64,000 nucleotides of DNA from an uncultured Eubacteriales bacterium (GTDB taxonomy: Bacteria; Bacillota; Clostridia; Oscillospirales; CAG-272). This document shows positions 60,859-64,000 of this stretch, in pieces. The stretch covers positions 1-64,000 of the forward strand of contig URDS01000002.1 in assembly GCA_900546635.1 (NCBI GenBank), written 5' to 3'. The translations under genes were made by a program, and so were the position numbers. Position 1 is the stretch's first letter, and each line of letters begins with the position of its first letter. The notes under the pieces were generated by a model. The model was given only the letters and a program-made list of their open reading frames with translations, was not told the DNA's origin and searched no databases.

Positions 60859-61690
60859 CTTCACTTACCCCCAGATAGGCCTTGATGACCAGATCATTGT
60901 TCTGAATTTCCTCGGGCGTACCGTGCGCAATCAGTTTGCCGAAATCAATGACATAAACCCGGTCGGAAATATCCATAACCAGATTCATATGATGTTCGAT
61001 CATGAAAACGGTCAAACCGAAGCCGTCGCGAATATGCCGGATAAAAGCGGTCAATTCGTCGGTTTCCTGCGGATTCATGCCCGCGGCCGGCTCATCCAGC
61101 AAAAGCAGCGTGGGCTTGGTTGCAAGCGCACGCGCGATTTCCAACCGCCGCTGCTTGCCGTACGGCAGCGAAGTCGCCAGTTCATCTTTGACATCCAAAA
61201 GTTCGACCGCCTCCAAAAGGCGTTCCGCCTCGCGGCGCATCTCGCGCTCCTCGCGGAAATTCAGCATAAAGGTCGCGGAGAAAAGATTGCTGCGGCGGCG
61301 CATATGCATGGCCACAAGCACATTCTCAAAAACAGTCATGGACTTGAAAAGCCGGATGTTCTGGAACGTGCGCGCGATCCCAAGCTTTGTAATGCGGTCG
61401 GGCGTCTTGACAATCTTGCTGCGGAAATCGCCCTGATGCGTACCTGCATACAGTCTTTTCATCTTTCCGTGCGGATAGTTCTCCACAATCACGCGGTCAT
61501 CAAAGCTGACGCGGCCGTTGGTCGGTTCATATACCCCGGTCACCACGTTGAAAGCCGTCGTTTTTCCTGCGCCGTTCGGTCCTATAAGGGAAACGATTTC
61601 GCCCTCGTTTACCTCAAGGGACAAATCATTCACCGCGACAACGCCGCCGAACTGCATCGTGATGTTTTCCAATTTCAACAGATTCTTCAC
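60851..61690 (-). CDS. livG: Branched-chain amino-acid ABC transporter ATP-binding protein LivG
   Basis: 279 residues from GTG 61690, overlapping livM by 4 nt. Walker A GPNGAGKTT, the long LivG insertion with GIARTFQNIRLF, Walker B LLLDEPAAGMNP, switch His in EHHMNLVMD. The signature loop reads LPYGKQRRLEIA, the normal LivG variant of LSGGQ. Confidence 0.95.
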   Translation of the reverse strand: MKNLLKLENITMQFGGVVAVNDLSLEVNEGEIVSLIGPNGAGKTTAFNVVTGVYEPTNGRVSFDDRVIVENYPHGKMKRLYAGTHQGDFRSKIVKTPDRITKLGIARTFQNIRLFKSMTVFENVLVAMHMRRRSNLFSATFMLNFREEREMRREAERLLEAVELLDVKDELATSLPYGKQRRLEIARALATKPTLLLLDEPAAGMNPQETDELTAFIRHIRDGFGLTVFMIEHHMNLVMDISDRVYVIDFGKLIAHGTPEEIQNNDLVIKAYLGVSEDA

Positions 61691-62745
61691 TTGCCGGCAG
61701 CCTCCCTTTTCTTTTTTCCGAACCCTTTCATGCGGTTATACAGATATTCGGAAGACAATTCCTTATCTCCCATGATACCGCGGCGGAAAAACAGCACAAT
61801 AATCATAATGACAGCGGAAAATACCACCAGACGGAACCCGTTTCGCGTCACGCCCGGAATCACGCCCTCCGTATCCAAGAAACGCAGCCACCACTCAGAG
61901 CAGGCGATATAAAGGAAGCTGGCGATCACAGATCCGCTGATGCTGCCGATACCGCCGATTACAACGATCAAAAGAATCTCATAGGTCAGGGTTGTGGTAA
62001 ACGGTTTTGCCTGAATCGTATTCTGATACATGGCGAACAGCGCACCGCCGACGCCCGCGAAAAAGGAACTGACCACAAAGGAAATGGTCTTATGCCGCGT
62101 CAGGTTGATGCCCATCGCCTCCGCGGCCACTTCATCGTCCCGAATTGCCTTAAACGCGCGGCCGTACGTCGAGCGAATTAGGAGCGCGATGATCGCAATA
62201 CACACGCCGGCAATCAGAAAATACGGGAAAACGCTTTTAAAATACGGATACATCCGAAGCTGGTTTGAACCGTTGGTGATAACGCCAAGCCCTTTCCACT
62301 GACAGAGCGCGCGCAGGATCTCGGCAAAACCGAGTGTGGCAATGGCCAGATAGTCGCTCTTCAGCCGCAGCACGGGCAGTCCGATGAGGAAAGCGAAGGC
62401 GGCGGCCAGCAAACCGGCCAGCACCAGGGCCACCGGCACGGGCAGGCTGAAGCCCACGGCGCAGTCGTAGTACTGGTAGACCTTCTCCTTGGCCTCCAGC
62501 GGAATGGTAAAGATAGCGTAAGTATAGGCTCCGATGAGCATGAAGCCCGCCTGTCCCAGGGAGAACAGGCCGGTAAAGCCGTTGAGCAGGTTCATGGAGA
62601 CGGCCACCAGGGCATAGATGGCGCTTTTCCGCAGCACGGTGAAGAGCATGTGCCCGCTGGGCAGGGTACAATCCAGGACATAGAGGGCGGCGATGCAGAC
62701 CACGGCGGCGGCAACGGGGACCCAAATCTGTTTCTGTTTTTTCAT
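61687..62745 (-). CDS. livM: Branched-chain amino-acid ABC transporter permease LivM
   Basis: 352 residues from ATG 62745 (GAGGTG 6 nt upstream). Multi-pass permease with NLLNGFTGLFSLGQAGFMLIGAYTYA and the EAA-type loop region AFKAIRDDEVAAEAMGIN. Codon style changes near 62340-62400: the N-terminal third uses GCC/CTG/GTG heavily, unlike the C-terminal two thirds and livG/livF. Confidence 0.93.
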   Translation of the reverse strand: MKKQKQIWVPVAAAVVCIAALYVLDCTLPSGHMLFTVLRKSAIYALVAVSMNLLNGFTGLFSLGQAGFMLIGAYTYAIFTIPLEAKEKVYQYYDCAVGFSLPVPVALVLAGLLAAAFAFLIGLPVLRLKSDYLAIATLGFAEILRALCQWKGLGVITNGSNQLRMYPYFKSVFPYFLIAGVCIAIIALLIRSTYGRAFKAIRDDEVAAEAMGINLTRHKTISFVVSSFFAGVGGALFAMYQNTIQAKPFTTTLTYEILLIVVIGGIGSISGSVIASFLYIACSEWWLRFLDTEGVIPGVTRNGFRLVVFSAVIMIIVLFFRRGIMGDKELSSEYLYNRMKGFGKKKREAAGK

Positions 62746-62755
62746 GGCGTTCACC

Positions 62756-63682
62756 TCAAACCTTATCGGTGGCCTTCTCACCGAACAGCCCGGTGGGCTT
62801 GGCGATGAGAATGACGATGAGCAGGGCGAAGGTGAAGGCGTCCGAGAAGGTGGTCAGCCCCAGTCCCGTCTGAAGGACACCCAATTGGACCAGCATGTCG
62901 TCCAGGCCCTTGATGATATTTTCGCAGATGCCGATGAGGAAGGCGCCCACCACCGCTCCGGGAATGGAGCCGATGCCGCCGAATACGGCGGCCACGAAGG
63001 CCTTCAGGCCGGGCATGGCGCCCGAGGCGGGCACCACGCCGGGGTAATTGGTGAAGTAGAGCAGCGACCCCACCGCAGCCAGGAAGGAGCCAATGATAAA
63101 GGTGACGCTGATGACCGAGTTGATCTTGATGCCCATAAGCTGACTGGTCTCGAAGTCCTTGGCCACGGCCCGCATGGCCATGCCGATCTTCGTGTGGTTG
63201 ATGAGCAGCACCAGCAGCACGACCAGCACCAGCGTCAGCACCGGCGTGACCAGCGTGACCATCTTTGTGGTGGTGCCGAACACGCTGACGGTGTCGGAGA
63301 TCCAGGGGATGGTCGGGTAGTTCTTGTTCAGGCCGCCGGTGACGTAGAGCGCGAGGTTCTGCAGCAGGTAGCTGACGCCTATGGCGCTTATCATGACCGA
63401 CATCCTCGGCGCGGAGCGCAGCGGCTTATACGCCACGCGCTCGATGACGAAGCCGAGCACAACGGTCATCACTATCACAAAGGGTACCGCCAGCCAGAGC
63501 GGCATCCATGTCACGGCGTAGACCATCATGAGGCCCGCGACCATGAACACGTCGCCGTGGGCGAAGTTTATGAGCCGGAGTATGCCGTAGACCATCGTAT
63601 AGCCGACGGCTATGAGCGCGTACTGGCCGCCGACGGAGATGCCGGAGAGCAGATACGGCAATAGTTTGTCGAAGAAATCCAT
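62756..63682 (-). CDS. livH: Branched-chain amino-acid ABC transporter permease LivH
   Basis: 308 residues from ATG 63682 (GGGAGG 7 nt upstream; the frame is open 26 codons further). Typical LivH: GGQYALIAVGYTMVYGILRLINFAHGDVFM at the N-terminus, EAA-like loop AMRAVAKDFETSQLMGI. The N-terminal third uses ATA for Ile repeatedly, the rest uses ATC with CTG/GCC, so two codon styles meet inside the gene between about 63090 and 63330. Confidence 0.93.
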   Translation of the reverse strand: MDFFDKLLPYLLSGISVGGQYALIAVGYTMVYGILRLINFAHGDVFMVAGLMMVYAVTWMPLWLAVPFVIVMTVVLGFVIERVAYKPLRSAPRMSVMISAIGVSYLLQNLALYVTGGLNKNYPTIPWISDTVSVFGTTTKMVTLVTPVLTLVLVVLLVLLINHTKIGMAMRAVAKDFETSQLMGIKINSVISVTFIIGSFLAAVGSLLYFTNYPGVVPASGAMPGLKAFVAAVFGGIGSIPGAVVGAFLIGICENIIKGLDDMLVQLGVLQTGLGLTTFSDAFTFALLIVILIAKPTGLFGEKATDKV

Positions 63683-63825
63683 TGAGCTTCCTCCCAATGC
63701 TCGCGCCGCCTCGAAAGCGCGGTCGCCGCGATTGCCGCGTTTTCGACGCAGCGCATGCAAAATAGTGGGGCTAAGGCGGAGGCTTTCGCCCCCGCCCTTG
63801 CCCTTAAACGGTTATCGCTTGGAAA
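63683..63825 (-). other. livK-livH intergenic region with GC hairpin
   Basis: GGCGGaGGC/GCCcCCGCC stem with TTTC loop (63775-63796). Such hairpins between a binding-protein gene and the permease genes often reduce downstream expression (inference). No T-run. Confidence 0.5.
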
Positions 63826-64000
63826 TTACTCGATGCCCTGCTCGCCGATGAGGTCCCACGCGCCGGTCTCGGTGTTGCAGTACTTGATGAAGGCGACGTC
63901 GCGGGTGGCGTCCTTGGCGCCGTCGGCGAAGGAGATGTTGCCGGTGATGCCGTTGTAGTTGACGGTCGGCAGAGCCTCAAGGACGGCGGCGGGATCCGCG
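63826..64000 (-). CDS. Branched-chain amino-acid ABC transporter substrate-binding protein, C-terminal end
   Basis: Partial: only the last 58 codons are in the window; stop TAA at 63828-63826. The residues (VNYNGITGNISFADGAKDAT ... FIKYCNTETGAWDLIGEQGIE) match the C-terminus of LivK/LivJ-type periplasmic-binding-fold proteins. It would be the first gene of the liv operon, lipid-anchored in Gram-positives. Codon style matches the N-terminal part of livH. Confidence 0.85.
   Translation of the reverse strand, partial: ADPAAVLEALPTVNYNGITGNISFADGAKDATRDVAFIKYCNTETGAWDLIGEQGIE

Noticed and set aside
1..64000. rRNA and tRNA genes, replication origin
   Set aside because: No tRNA TPsiC-arm-like segments in cloverleaf context, no rRNA motifs and no DnaA-box cluster were noticed; a covariance-model scan would be needed to exclude a missed tRNA.

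Overview
The window looks like chromosome of a low-to-mid GC Gram-positive anaerobe, most likely a Clostridia/Oscillospirales-type Bacillota. This is inference from gene content: SLH-domain surface protein, two dockerin-bearing secreted hydrolases, LysM-GH18 lysin of the spore-coat/cortex type, XRE-AbrB fusion regulator, paaK-ACT pair, ArgJ-type arginine pathway, and many consensus sigma-A promoters (TTGACA-17-TATAAT). No rRNA, tRNA or CRISPR was recognised.

Layout. 1-2706 (minus): methyltransferase, Hsp33 chaperone and a truncated FKBP-type lipoprotein. 2847-6290 (plus): pgk-tpiA-Ldh2-type dehydrogenase operon ending in a strong terminator. 6523-8307: secreted protein with a copper-amine-oxidase-N-like tail. 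8359-9894: IS1182-like insertion sequence whose transposase has three in-frame stops. 10039-17876 (minus): giant SLH surface protein split by one frameshift. 18532-20992: two small XRE regulators and an ABC exporter. 21384-29217: lysin, paaK-ACT, zinc-ribbon membrane protein, DNA glycosylase, Pit phosphate transporter with its DUF47 partner, GrpB and GNAT proteins. 29570-42602 (minus): complete arginine/carbamoyl-phosphate operon argGHCJBDF-carA-carB under two ARG boxes; its last gene is a CarB-DapF fusion. 42914-48870 (minus): two paralogous beta-helix/SGNH-hydrolase/dockerin proteins. 49081-53740 (plus): overlapping coaE-slt-M18 peptidase-prfA-sua5 genes, then a ParC/GyrA-like subunit, an SDR enzyme and a GyrI-like protein. 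57797-59908 (minus): degenerate DapF-like protein, Ogt, flavin/PNPOx-like protein. 60142-64000 (minus): branched-chain amino-acid ABC transporter livKHMGF, running off the window.

The most unusual material is threefold. (1) A family of short (about 95-170 bp), highly structured intergenic elements with IS-like ends (CAGTCTGTCAAAA) sits directly against transcription-terminator hairpins. At four loci, including the IS itself, a similar hairpin stands on both sides of the element, as if the terminator had been duplicated on insertion. (2) The arginine operon ends in a CarB polypeptide carrying a C-terminal diaminopimelate-epimerase-like domain in which the first catalytic cysteine is glycine; a separate DapF-like gene elsewhere has serine at both catalytic cysteine positions. 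(3) The liv operon at the right edge changes codon style twice inside livM and livH, suggesting recombination or an assembly chimera.
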